Program-made: the position numbers and the translations under genes | Notes under the pieces: generated by a model | What the model was told of the DNA's origin: nothing | The model's input: the letters and a program-made list of their open reading frames with translations, nothing else | Databases searched by the model: none | NCBI GenBank assembly: GCA_015179125.1 | Contig: WHVA01000239.1 | Span: forward strand, 1-64,000 | DNA: 64,000 nucleotides | Source of the DNA: Gautieria morchelliformis | Taxonomy: Eukaryota > Basidiomycota > Agaricomycetes > Gomphales > Gomphaceae | Direction of reading: 5' to 3' | In this document: positions 21,725-31,829 of the stretch, piece after piece | How the letters are laid out: each line of letters begins with the position of its first letter | Position numbering within the stretch: the stretch's first letter is position 1

Positions 21725-23022
21725 CGAATCTGAAGCACAGACAAGGAGACTCAGCTTCAGATCCCACTGGCTGCCCCAGCTACTTGGAAGCAGCGCCAAC
21801 AGGTCTTTCCCTTTCAAGAAATGGTCCAAGAGAACTCAACGCTGCCCTTTTCAAGTGATGTGGATGCCGGTTTGTAAGTTATTGTGGACATCCTTCGGTC
21901 CCTAAAAAACCCATTCTGCAGCGAAGAGGTAAAATCAAGTTGAGTTAATGGCTTGCTACCTTGAAATAACTCTTATTATTCACATGTAGGTACATACCTA
22001 GCTGCTCCACTTGGAACCACCCCAGGCCAAGCAAATACAGGAGTTATATGACTCTGGTGCCAGTTTCCATCAGCTGTACACTGATGACATCACCTCACAA
22101 CATGCAGCCGCTACCATTATGAAGGAGCTAGGAGTTGCAGTGCAGAACTTGGAGGATCTCGGCAATGGATGGAGTAAGCGATGGAGCACCTCTGAAGGAA
22201 AAGGAAACAAGCAATATATTCATGTTCTACACCAGTGGTAGGAATGGTCTCTTCAATATAACATGTCTCATAGATCGCTGGACTTGAAGCCAATGTGGCA
22301 TAAGTACTGGCGCATGAAAAGCAAAAGATGACCAATGACATGAACTGAAGGGGATTCCTGTTAATCAAAAGGAATGGACAAGGAAGTCACCCTATGAGTT
22401 TGTAGAATGCTTAGCACACATTGACATCACTTATCGCTCTACAAGCTATCAAATACTGCAAGTGACTGGCATTCTTTCACACAACAAATGATGCTTGTCT
22501 GAAGACATGAAGCATCTTCCAGCTGTTCCACTGCATGATAAGACATGCAGTACCCTACTTGATCGAGGGCTACAGCACGTTTTGCCGTCTGCATGCATGA
22601 CTACACCATTCAACAACTTCGCAAATCTGCATGGTTAGCATGCACATAGGTGTTGAGCCGGTCAGCATCATACTTCCAACAATGATTATGGTGAGGATGA
22701 GGGAAGGTGAGGGCCTCTAAGTTTGTTGGTGTCAATTAAGGAAGGAGGGATGAACGACCGACAGTGTCCTGTTTGTCCTCTCTGAGACAAAAGCAGACCT
22801 AAAGGACAATATCTAAACCTTCAGTAAGTACAGAATACAAAATTGAAAGGTCAATAACTTACAAATGGGCATCCACGTCGCTTGAAAAGGGCAGGATTGA
22901 GTTTTCTTGGACCATTTTGAAAGGGAAAGACCTGTTGGCACTGCTGCCAAGTAGCTGGGGCAGCCGATGGGATGGCGGCATCCAAAGCTGAGTCAGCTCC
23001 TTGTCCGTGCTTCAGATTCGGA
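21725..23022. mobile_element. DNA transposon remnant with about 160-bp TIRs, possibly MULE-like
   Basis: The arm 21725-21885 is the reverse complement of 22851-23022 with scattered differences (shared blocks include GCTGCCCCAGCTACTTGG and AACAGGTCTTTCCCTTTC). Inside, a plus-strand stretch at about 22345-22580 reads KSPYEFVECLAHIDITYRST and HLPAVPLHDK with a stop between them, resembling the N-terminal part of mushroom MULE-type transposases as I recall them. The assignment to MULE is an inference from long TIRs plus this faint similarity. No target duplication was found. Confidence 0.55.
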
Positions 23023-23540
23023 ACCAGCAACCTTTACATAAGCAAGCACTTAGATCACGTTACGTGCCAAATCGAAAGACTTGGATCTCAATTTTTCAAA
23101 AAGTGTGCCAGAAAATTCAATTTTGATACAGAGAAGTGTAAATTTTGTATCTAATTACTATACTTGTGATTGACTTGCTAATATGTTACTGGGCAAGGGA
23201 CTCTGCCCATGTTTGACCAATTCGCTGTGTCATGTGGCACATGACCTCCCAGAATGGTCATCCATCACTGAGCGCCAACGTCTGAGCACTGAGAAAGCTG
23301 ACAAGCCATGTCACATGACACGCCAAATGTTGTGGTTGGGAAATACAAAATGTGTCCCAAACAGTTCCAACACAAAAAATAAAGTATTTGGAAAAAATTT
23401 CTTAGTCTGCACTTCAAGAGTATGTAACTCAGCTACCCTGCATTATTTAGCTAAACCCTTTCCTACAAATTCAAACCAGACATATTGAGAGAAACTCTTA
23501 GGACTCAAATAAGTCAGAGTTTAATGTATGTGGTGGAATT

Positions 23541-23970
23541 GAGGATGTCAGAAGGCGGCTGCTACTGGCCTGCTCACTTACATAAAGGTCACTGGTTCCT
23601 GGTGTCCGCTATCTTAATCATTTGCCTGGCCGCTGCTGTGGGCGCTCAAGGGCCGGGTGGTAGTATATGCACAGTGAGACACATTTCCGACCTCTCTCAG
23701 TGACAAATAAATTCACTGTGAGAGGCAAGTAAATTAGTCTTGTTTTCTTTGATTTGAGGATGTCGGAAGGCGGCTGCTACTGGCCTGCTTGCTTAGGTAA
23801 GGGTCGCTGGTTCCTGGTGTCCGCTATCTTAATCATTTGCCTACCTGCTGCCGTGGGCGCTCAAGGGCCGGGTGGTAGTATATGCGCAGTGAGACACATT
23901 TCCAACCTCTCTCAGTGACAAATAAATTCACTGTGAGAGGTAAGTAAATTAGTCTTGTTTTCTTTGATTT
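23541..23970 (+). repeat. 215-bp tandem duplication within the copia LTR
   Basis: Unit 1 is 23541-23755 and unit 2 is 23756-23970, with about a dozen differences. Each unit contains the hairpin block CTCTCAGTGACAAATAAATT that the solo LTR at 1285 also carries. Confidence 0.85.
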
Positions 23971-24062
23971 ATTGACCTAGAAATCCTGTAGTGGTTTAAT
24001 TTCTAGTCCATTCTTTTGAGTACCAAGTCCAGTCCTACTGCATATAATTCCTGTCCTCTACA

Positions 24063-24489
24063 GAACAAGTATTAGGAGAGGATCTTTTCATAGACTATTG
24101 TAGGATGTCTTGCCGCCAAGGATATAACACAGATGTGGTAAGTTGACATGGGATGCGAGTGAGAGCCACGCCATCGATGGCAAGGATCAACCATGTATGG
24201 GTTGCATACGTGGTTAGGTATCATATAAGAATAAGGGAATGTAAGGTATGGGGGAGATGTTGCAAGTCTTTCATTCAGTCTGCTTACGCTGCGTAAAATC
24301 TGTCTATATTCTGTGAAAACCTGTACTACTTATACTCTGGGAAATGCCAAGCCGATCTAAAGAGAACAAAGAGATGGTAAATGGAACAATGGCAAAATAG
24401 AAATAGCAAGACAATGGTCGAAGAAATGTGGACAAAGTGTCATTGTCCATCAGCTAGGTGTGGGTGCCTGTGCGTCTGATTGCTCTGTT
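24063..24489. other. About 430 bp between elements, nothing supported
   Basis: Single-copy-looking sequence with no coding signal. It may be host sequence between two retroelements. Confidence 0.3.
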
Positions 24490-24550
24490 ACATGGTATGT
24501 AGCTGTCTAGTTGAGGATACTATCCTCAACTAGACAAGTACATACCATGT
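24490..24550. repeat. 61-bp near-perfect palindrome
   Basis: Two 30-base arms (ACATGGTATGTA...GAGGATA and its complement) meet at a single central base and differ at only two or three positions. It lies directly before a possible copia LTR start (TGTTATACTG at 24550). Confidence 0.85.
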
Positions 24551-24691
24551 GTTATACTGTAAGGGACAAAATCTGGAACAGAGGATCGTTCGTGCCATCA
24601 GCGCGTTCAGGCTTTAGAGTGTGACCAAGAATCTCCAAGAGCATCCTGCCTGTCTGTAGTCATGGCTGTAGAAGTGAATGCGCAAGCTAGT

Positions 24692-25718
24692 TGTCACGAC
24701 CGGTTTATTTCTGCTACCGCGCTACCTCTATGTTCCCCCTCGTCGCTCCCTAGCATCTTCGCCAGAGTTCGCCGCACCTACCGACCACTTCCCCTCTACG
24801 TCCACCCTACCCGCTGTTCGCCCCATTCTCCGAACCGCTATTCGCTGCTCGCGCATTTCGTCAGCAGGCATGCCATCGAATATGATCGATACCATTCACC
24901 CGGCATGATGGCTCATCATAAACCCCATCATCTTCTTAATCCAACCCCATTGGGTGTTCGTATGGCCAAGGTGTGATCGCAGGACGTCTTTTCCATAGGT
25001 CGTGTGGGATCAACCGAGTAAACGGAGAGTCCGTGCAGGGTAGCATGTATGCAGGTCCCAAGACATGGTTTTGTCCATAAATGCCTTCGCTCCCTTTATT
25101 CTCCGTCGTCTCATGTTCTCATTCTCTCCTCACTCTATTGAATGTTTATTCCATCTACCTAGTATCATGGCCGCGCACCCCTATCCAACCCTGACTTGTG
25201 ATGGCCTCTTTCCTATTCGCTGATACCTTACGAGCATTTGATATAAGTAGTTTACATTCGCATGTATATTCCTCAGTTCAATTATCATACGTCGTCCATC
25301 TTGTGAAAACTTGACCTCGCTGTGATCATCTTCTTGAGCCTCCCCTTGAAGATCTCTATCTTCAACCAGCCAAGAGGCATCACTGGTTAGTTCTCATACT
25401 TCATCTTCGTTACCTTAGCCTTCGAACCATTTTCTATGCTGTTGGCGAAGGGCTCTGAAAGAGCACCTTCGCCAGTGAAGGGATTGTCAAGACTTAGACA
25501 GCCCTTCCATGATATCTTGCACGTTACATCGTCAAGTGCTGCGAGCTATTTCGCTACGACTGTAGATAGGGCGAACCCCGTTCGGGCAAGCCCTCTTGTT
25601 TCGTGAACATTCATCGGTTCACTTATTCGCCGAACGGCATACTTATTCGCACAAGTTATTCGGGCATTTGCTGTGTTTACTAATACACGATATTAACGCC
25701 TAAAAACCAATCTTGACA
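24692..25718 (+). mobile_element. Gypsy-type solo LTR, copy B (1027 bp), TSD CTAGT
   Basis: Complete copy from TGTCACGACC to TCTTGACA, with CTAGT on both sides (24687-24691 and 25719-25723). It appears to sit inside the 5' LTR or leader of the copia element whose internal region begins at 26191. It contains the TATAAGTAG motif. Confidence 0.92.
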
Positions 25719-25897
25719 CTAGTGACAAACCGCATCACCCCGTGTCACCCCATTGTGACAAAGCAATGTGCGGTTCCATTGTCCACAGCATATGTGCAGT
25801 CGCAAAATATTCTCTTTGTTTTATATTCCCATTGTCCCTTGTCCCTATTGTTCCCTAGACACTATAAAGTAGATAGCATGTTTCCACTCTACCTCCG

Positions 25898-26150
25898 TAC
25901 ATTGCAATGAAGCATTTACTGAGGAGAGAGGCCTATTATTAGTCTCACCTCTATTCCAACTCATGTATGCGCATTTGTAGTAAACTCTCATATAGGTAAT
26001 AATATATTAGTACATTGCAATGAAGCATTTACTGAGGTAAGAGGCCTATTATTAGTCTCACATCTATTCCAACTCATCTATGCGCATTTGTAGTAAACTC
26101 TCATATAGGTAATAATATATTAGTACATTGCAATGAAGCATTTACTGAGG
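25898..26150 (+). repeat. 113-bp tandem repeat in the copia LTR
   Basis: Units start at 25898, 26011 and 26124 with TACATTGCAATGAAGCATTT; the third is partial (about 27 bp). The first two units differ at only a few positions. Confidence 0.9.
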
Positions 26151-26247
26151 AAACTCTCGTATAGTTCATATAATTTTCACAGTTCTTACAGGTTATTGGG
26201 CCCTGCATACATCTCACTAGCTCGTTCCCCGCTGCTCCTGCCCTGCC

Positions 26248-27410
26248 ATGTCTACTATGACTCTCACCACAACTGACCTCCTTCCTTCCTCTGTCCCTAA
26301 GCTCCTAGCCAACAGCCTAAACTGGATTGCATTTTCAATGTGCTTCCAGGATACTGTTGAAGCAAAAGGGTTATGGGGCCATTTCGATGGCACCACGACT
26401 CAGCCAATCGTCAGCAATCCACCTACAACCTATGAGGAGGAATGGGTCAAGGACGATCGTATGGCGAAGGCCCTTCTCATGCACTGAATCCCCAACTCCA
26501 CTCTCATACATGTACATGGCAAGGCATTGCTAAAATACTGATGGGACCTCATAGTAACCGAATTCTCATCGAAGGGTGCATTTGTGCAGGCTGACTTGCG
26601 TTCTCACTTCATGGAGTCGAAGTGCCCCGATAGAGGGAATGTCCATGAATTCCCCAATGGTCTACGTGTCAAAAAAGAGGAATTAGCCACCTTTGGAGTC
26701 GATATTGAAGAGAAGGATTACCGCTCTACCGTTATAAAATCCCTCCCACCTCATCTTTCAGCCTTTGCATCAAACCTCCTGGCAGGCGCCAAGTTATACA
26801 GTTTTACCAAGACCCTCAACCCTGACAAGCTTATCATGCTTGTGTCAGAAGAGTGTGAGTGACATGCTGCTCACAAGTCTCGTCGTCCTGCGCACGCTAG
26901 TGGAAAGGCTGAAGAAAGAGACAAAGCCATGTTTGTATCAGGACATGAGAAGGGAAAGAAGTTTGACAAACCAAAGGGGACTTGCTGGAATTGCGGAGAC
27001 AAAGGACACTATAGGAACAAGTGTCCTAAACATGATAAAGAGACAGGTGACAAGAAACACAACTCACCTAGAGGTGCAGGTTCTGCCAATGCTGCTGTGG
27101 AATCTGATGACGAAGAAGGTGCCACCTTCTTGACCAATTGGAACTTGGATGATGAGCTACGTCAACTGCTGATGAACTACGAGTCTGACTCTGATGAATA
27201 TTGTGCTGATAACTGGTTTTCTGAAGTCAGTGATGACTCAGAAAATGGTCATGAAGCCAAGGAATTGCCTGTAACCGATGAAAGTGATAGTTGTTTGCTT
27301 GTCAGCATCAACCAGGGAGATGCACATGCAGTTTGCACAGAGGTCAACAGTATGGCGGAAAACATGCCTCGGACCGAAGTCTATGACTCTCGATGCACAA
27401 GGCATATCAC
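26248..27410 (+). pseudogene. Copia gag with zinc knuckle, interrupted by stops
   Basis: The frame starting at the ATG at 26248 encodes the capsid-like part (KLLANSLNWIAFSMCFQDTV) and stops with TGA after LLMH. It continues in phase after further stops (VQADLRSHFMESKCPDRGNV, KEELATFGVDIEEKDYRST) and reaches a CCHC zinc knuckle, CWNCGDKGHYRNKC, near 26980. It ends at the protease site motif YDSRCTRHIT, where DSG has become DSR, and is there split by an insertion at 27411. Confidence 0.82.
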
Positions 27411-27902
27411 TATAAGGGCAACCTAGGCAGACACTCTACACTCAAGCAGCGAACTGGCAAAGGGGGATCCAAAGTAAGATAGAGAACTATATACAGGACA
27501 CAGACATACCTGGCGAAGGGGGATCCAAATAGAAAACTCTAAAGAACCCCTTCACAACCTAACTACAACTATAAGTAAACTCAGGCATGCTAGCCCGATC
27601 ACCGAATGCCCGAGTTACATAAGGAATCACACCAGCGATAGCAGGGCTGGACAGATAAGGAAGGAAGGAACGATGTTGTAAGGGGCCGGAACAGGGAGGG
27701 AAATAAACAGAACACAAGACAGAAGGATGCCAAAGGCTAGGAGAAGCTCAGGGGCCACCAATGACACACTGCAATAAAGCATGCGATAATGCGTAGTGTG
27801 ATAATGCATGCGATAATGTGCAGTGCAATAATGCATGCGATGATGTGCACTTCGATAAAGCACATTGTGATAAAGCAGTGTGTGATTGGTGTTCTCCTGA
27901 AA
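27411..27902. mobile_element. 492-bp insertion in copia protease, TSD ATCAC
   Basis: ATCAC at 27406-27410 is repeated at 27903-27907, and deleting the insert restores a continuous reading frame through HIT-PYHDAVTGFTAIMPK. The ends are TATAAGGGCAAC and, in reverse complement, TTTCAGGAGAAC, which match at 8 of 12 positions, so short imperfect terminal inverted repeats are possible. It is not a TG...CA LTR. It contains short tandem blocks around ATAATGCATGCGAT (27790-27850) and two copies of AAGGGGGATCCAAA. Confidence 0.75.
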
Positions 27903-29297
27903 ATCACCCCATATCATGATGCAGTAACAGGTTTTACTGCTATTATGCCTAAGTCCTTTCAGGCTGCAAACCAAAAAAGTTTCAAAGCCATCAGCATGGG
28001 AAAAATGGTCATAGACATACCAAATGGGATTACAACATCTCAGCTAAATTTAACAGAGGTTCTGTACTCAGCAGACATAAGTTATACACTTATATTGATT
28101 AGACAGTTCAACGACACGGGTTTTGCAGTAACATTTGTGGATGGTAAATGTGAAATACAGGAGCAAAACAGAACACCTGTTGGCATGATCCAAAAATCAG
28201 GACATGGCCTCTATCATGTCTCTCATGAGCTTGAAACTGCTAATTCAGCAGAGGAAGTACTCACCCTAGACCAGTTCCATCGTTGAATGGGACACATTTC
28301 CCCTGAAATAGCCAAAAGATTGGTTACAAAGGGTTTCATGACAGGGGTGAAACTCAACATACTGTCAACAGGAGAAAACCTCTTCTGTGAATCTTGTGTG
28401 TATGCAAAGGCAACCTGCAAACCCATCCCAAAGGTCAGACAGGGCAGTCGAGCCTCCACTTTTGGTGATCAAGTGCACAGTGACTTATTGGGTCCTGCCC
28501 CAGTCACAACAAAGGCTGGGGAATGCTATTATGTCACATTCACCGATGATATGTCTCGGTTGACTCACCTGTACCTGTTGCACATGAAAGATGAAGCTCT
28601 CTCCACATTCAAAAAATACAACACCTGGTGCAGTATACAGCTCAATGCCAGCATCAAAATATTACACTCTGATCGAGGCAGAGAATACCTGGGAAAGGAT
28701 TTTGAGAAATACCTCAAATCAAAGGGCACAGTACAGAAACTTACTGTGCATGACGCCCCTCAGCACAACGGAGTTGCCGAACGCTGCAATAACACGATTG
28801 TCAAATGAATCCACGCCTTGTTGCACGCCAGCGGCCTCCCAAGGTTCCTGTGGGGTGAAGCAGCAGGACATGTAGTCTGGCTGATGAACTGTACTTCCAC
28901 TAAAGCCGTCGAAGAAAAAACACCTTTTCAGGCAGTTTTCAGTGACAAACCTAACTTGAGGCAAGTATGTGAATGGGGTGAGAAGGTACGGGTACGTACC
29001 GAAACAGGTGACAAGCTTGGAGGACGTGTCCTCGAAGGGCACTGGTTGTGCATCGATGAACGGAGCAAAGGCTCCCGAATCTATTGGCCTGACAAGAAAA
29101 CTGTCACTGTGGAATGTAATGTCTATTTCGACAATGCGTCAGCTTCTCACCTTGAGGGGGAGAATTGGCACATTATCGAGACAAATGCTAACACACCCAT
29201 AAGTGATAACCTCCCCTCTGATGTGCCTAAATCCACCGCGCCATCCGTGCCCCTCACACGCAACATTGACAAGGTAAACCCATCTGACTCTGAAGTT
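27903..29297 (+). pseudogene. Copia protease tail and integrase
   Basis: After the insertion the frame gives the linker typical of copia (IPNGITTSQLNLTEVLYS), the GAG-pre-integrase box with MGHISPEIAKRL after a stop at 28284-28286, and the integrase core: DQVHSDLLGP, YVTFTDDMSRLTHLYLL, ILHSDRGREYLG and HNGVAERCNNTI, giving the D, D and E residues. A further stop at 28806-28808 precedes HALLHASGLPRFLWGEA. The catalytic residues are present, but the stops and the missing reverse transcriptase make it non-functional. Confidence 0.85.
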
Positions 29298-30878
29298 CCA
29301 CCCCTGATCCTGGTGCCCTGTAGGTGGGTTTCCACCTCTGTTGTGTCTGCCCTGCTGCCGCCTTCCTCCCCCCTCGTCCCTGTGGTGCCATTGGTTCGCT
29401 TCGTGGTGCTGTCCCATATTTGTGTGTGCTCCTACTCTTCTCATTGTTTCTTCCGTCGTTCCTTCTTCTTCTGCTACGCCTTGCTGTTCCCATGTCCATG
29501 GGTTGTCGTTTGGGAAGTACTTGTAGGTGTGCTCCGGGTCAGCTCTCTCGATCGTTCGGTATGTCACTTCGAATACTGGGCACGTGTGGTCCCATGATGC
29601 ATGGCCGTGTTTGTCGCAGCTTGTGCATTTGAATTTAGCTGGTTCTGTCTCTTCACATTGCGCCATCCTGTGATTTTCCCCGCATGTGCCGCATGTCTCC
29701 GGTCCACTACACTCCGCCGCTATATGCCTTGTGTTGTATCTTTGGCATTTTAAGCATCTCCTCGGCTCCCTTCTCATCCTTCTAGCCCATGCCCTTTTGC
29801 CCACTATGATTATGCCGTCTCTTATGCTCAGGTTGGCCGCCTCCGTTGTCATGAATTTGGCGATAAGGTGCGCCGATCTTTGTCCCTCTGATCTTCTGTG
29901 GGCCGGTTTGATCCACTTGGTTGATATTATGGTGTCCGTCGGTAAGCCAGACTCTCGTTCAATCTTTCTTAATTCTGCTAGGGCATTTGGTGAGTGTGAG
30001 AGTGGTGCGTATTTGATGATTACTGATACTGCTCGATCCTTGATAACCGCTGTCCCGCTGAATTTTTCCAGAAATCGCCCCTTGTGCTCCTGTAGCCATT
30101 TCGCGGCCCCTGGTGTGCGCAGCTCGAACACTATCCCACCATTCGCTAGTTTTTTGGCTCCTATGAAGCATCCGTATTCGAGCTCGTCTGGCATTTCGAT
30201 TTGTTCCACCGCCTCGTTTGCTTTGGCTACCAGCTCCTGCTCTGTGAGATCCGCTAGCGTATTCTGCTCACCTCCCGTTTCCCTGTCTATCAGAAGTTGC
30301 CTTTCCCTGGCTCTGGCTCTTGCCAGGGTGTTTGGATGCGAGAGAGGTACATTACCTTTCAGCGCAGTCGCATATGTCATCCCTCCTGGTCCTTGCTCCC
30401 TGACTGTTCCTGCGTTTTGTATCTGTCCTTGCGCTTCGTCGAACCGCCTGACTATCCCCTGTACTGCCATCCGCGCCTCCTCCGTTAAGTTATACGCCAT
30501 GTCCGCTGCCTCTTCAACCTTGCCCACCACTTCTTTTAGCGTTTCGCCCACTTTCTGCGCCATCGTTTCTGCTAGTTTTCGTGCTGCCTCCTCCAGCATC
30601 AAGATAGCTACAGCTCTGGCCCCTTCCTGCAGTGTCTTTCCCGACATCCCATGTGCTACAGAGAGGAGCATATGGCTGAGCAGCTCCGCTGTCAGCGGCT
30701 CTTCCTTGTTGAAGAAACCGTTTTTGTCCATGAAGGTTCGAGCTGCTTCCTTTGTGCGTATCGCTGCGTACGGGTCTGACAACAATTCGGCTCTGGTCTT
30801 GTTGTTTCCCTGCTGGTTGCTGGATCGCGTTCGGGTCTGTGACGCCGTGGGCATCGTGGGGTCCATGCTGGGCGGCAT
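29139..30878 (-). CDS. LINE (Tad1-like) ORF1 protein, C-terminus replaced by antisense copia sequence
   Basis: A 579-codon open frame on the minus strand. The N-terminal half is helical and acidic/basic. Towards the C-terminus are three zinc knuckles, CLKCQRYNTRHIAAEC, CGTCGENHRMAQC and CTSCDKHGHASWDHTC, the arrangement of the gag-like ORF1 of fungal Tad1-type LINEs, which binds RNA. About residue 528 onwards the frame runs into reversed copia sequence (29297 down to 29139), so the last 50 residues are not LINE. No ORF2 with endonuclease and reverse transcriptase follows. The long uninterrupted frame suggests the copy is not very old. Confidence 0.82.
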   Translation of the reverse strand: MPPSMDPTMPTASQTRTRSSNQQGNNKTRAELLSDPYAAIRTKEAARTFMDKNGFFNKEEPLTAELLSHMLLSVAHGMSGKTLQEGARAVAILMLEEAARKLAETMAQKVGETLKEVVGKVEEAADMAYNLTEEARMAVQGIVRRFDEAQGQIQNAGTVREQGPGGMTYATALKGNVPLSHPNTLARARARERQLLIDRETGGEQNTLADLTEQELVAKANEAVEQIEMPDELEYGCFIGAKKLANGGIVFELRTPGAAKWLQEHKGRFLEKFSGTAVIKDRAVSVIIKYAPLSHSPNALAELRKIERESGLPTDTIISTKWIKPAHRRSEGQRSAHLIAKFMTTEAANLSIRDGIIIVGKRAWARRMRREPRRCLKCQRYNTRHIAAECSGPETCGTCGENHRMAQCEETEPAKFKCTSCDKHGHASWDHTCPVFEVTYRTIERADPEHTYKYFPNDNPWTWEQQGVAEEEGTTEETMRRVGAHTNMGQHHEANQWHHRDEGGGRRQQGRHNRGGNPPTGHQDQGWNFRVRWVYLVNVACEGHGWRGGFRHIRGEVITYGCVSICLDNVPILPLKVRS

Positions 30879-31021
30879 TGACCCTTTTTCTTTGGTTCGG
30901 TACTTTAGAGCTATTACTAGTGATTGCTAGCAGTGCTCTGTGTGCCTTTTGTAGCGTTTTTTGGGTGATTTGGAGTGTTTTGAAAATTTTCGTTGTTGTG
31001 GTAGGCGTGAGAAAATTCCCC
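29297..31021 (-). mobile_element. 5' part of a LINE without ORF2
   Basis: The LINE-derived block runs from a leader at about 31021 through ORF1 to the junction with the copia element at about 29297. LINE insertions usually lose their 5' end; here the 5' end is kept and the 3' part is lost, so the junction is more likely a deletion or recombination than a normal insertion. No poly-A or target duplication is seen at the copia border. Confidence 0.7.
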
Positions 31022-31023
31022 GA

Positions 31024-31824
31024 AGCCCATCATCTTCTTAATCCAACCCCATTGGGGGTTCGTATGGCCAAGGTGTGTTCACAGGGCGTTCCTTCCATAG
31101 GTCATGCGGGATCAACCCAGTAAACGAAGAGTCCGTGCAGGGTAGCATGTATGCAGGTCCCAAGACATGGTTTTGTCCATAAGTGCTTTTGCCCCCTTTA
31201 CTCTCCGTCATTTCATGTTCGCATTCTTCCCTCACTCTATTGTATGTTTATTCCATCTCCTTAGTATCATGACTGCACACCCCGATCCGGTCCTAACTCA
31301 CGACGGCCTCTTTCCTATTCGCTAATACCTTGCGAGCATTCGATATAAGTAGTTTACATTCGCATGTATATTCCCCAGTTCAATTATCATACGTCGTCCA
31401 TCTTGTGCAAACTTGACCTCTCCGTGATCATCGTCTTGAGCCTCTCCTTGAAGATTTCTACCTTCGACCAGCCAAGGACTTAGGCATCACTGGTGAGTTC
31501 TCATACTTCATCTTCATTACCTTAGCCTTCGAACTACTTTCTGTGCTGTTGGCAAAGGGCTCCTAAGGAGCGCCTTCGCCAGTGAAGGGACCGTCGAAAC
31601 TTAGACAGCCCTTCCGCAATATCTTGCACGTTGCATCGCCAAGTGCTGCGAGCTGTTTCGCTACGACTGTAGACAGGGCGAGCCCCGTTCGGGTAACCCC
31701 TTTGTTTCGTGAACATTCATCGGTTCACTTATTCGCCGAACGGCATACTTATTCGCACAAGTTATTCGGGCATTCGTTGTGTTCACTAATACATGATATT
31801 AACGCCTAAAAACCAATCTTGACA
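31024..31824 (+). mobile_element. Gypsy-type LTR, copy C, 5'-truncated
   Basis: It matches the last 800 bp of copies B and E and ends ATCTTGACA at 31824. The first 230 bp are missing; the LINE leader adjoins directly at about 31021. It cuts off the 3' end of the minus-strand gene at 31830-33341. Confidence 0.88.
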
Positions 31825-31829
31825 ACCTC

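Larger units (their letters stand above)
21508..24062 (+). mobile_element. 3' LTR of the copia copy, enlarged by an inserted TIR element and a tandem duplication
   Basis: The first bases match the solo LTR at 1285 and the end (CTGTCCTCTACA) matches its end. The middle is expanded: a TIR element lies at about 21725-23022 and a 215-bp unit is duplicated at 23541-23970. Without these the LTR would be of the order of the 498-bp solo copy. Confidence 0.75.
24550..29297 (+). mobile_element. Second copia element, 5' part only (LTR, gag, protease, integrase)
   Basis: A candidate 5' LTR ends TTCTTACA at 26190 and is followed by GGTTATTGGGCCCTG, at the position of a primer-binding site. Its 5' border is uncertain: TGTTATACTG at 24550 is a candidate, with LTR copy B inserted in between. 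Gag, protease and integrase follow in order with several stops. After about 29297 the element switches abruptly to a LINE on the other strand, so reverse transcriptase, RNase H and the 3' LTR are lost. Confidence 0.75.

Noticed and set aside
25898-26150. CRISPR-like array of direct repeats
   Set aside because: The units are contiguous 113-bp tandem copies without spacers, inside an LTR of a eukaryotic genome.
25723-26190. Copia 5' LTR starting with TGACAAACC at 25723
   Set aside because: The T at 25723 is the last base of the CTAGT duplication of solo LTR copy B, so this point is an insertion scar and not an LTR border.
29686-30930. 414-codon open frame on the plus strand
   Set aside because: It lies antisense to the LINE ORF1 on the minus strand, has an odd Ser/Leu/Cys-rich composition and no domain; the minus-strand zinc knuckles explain the region.
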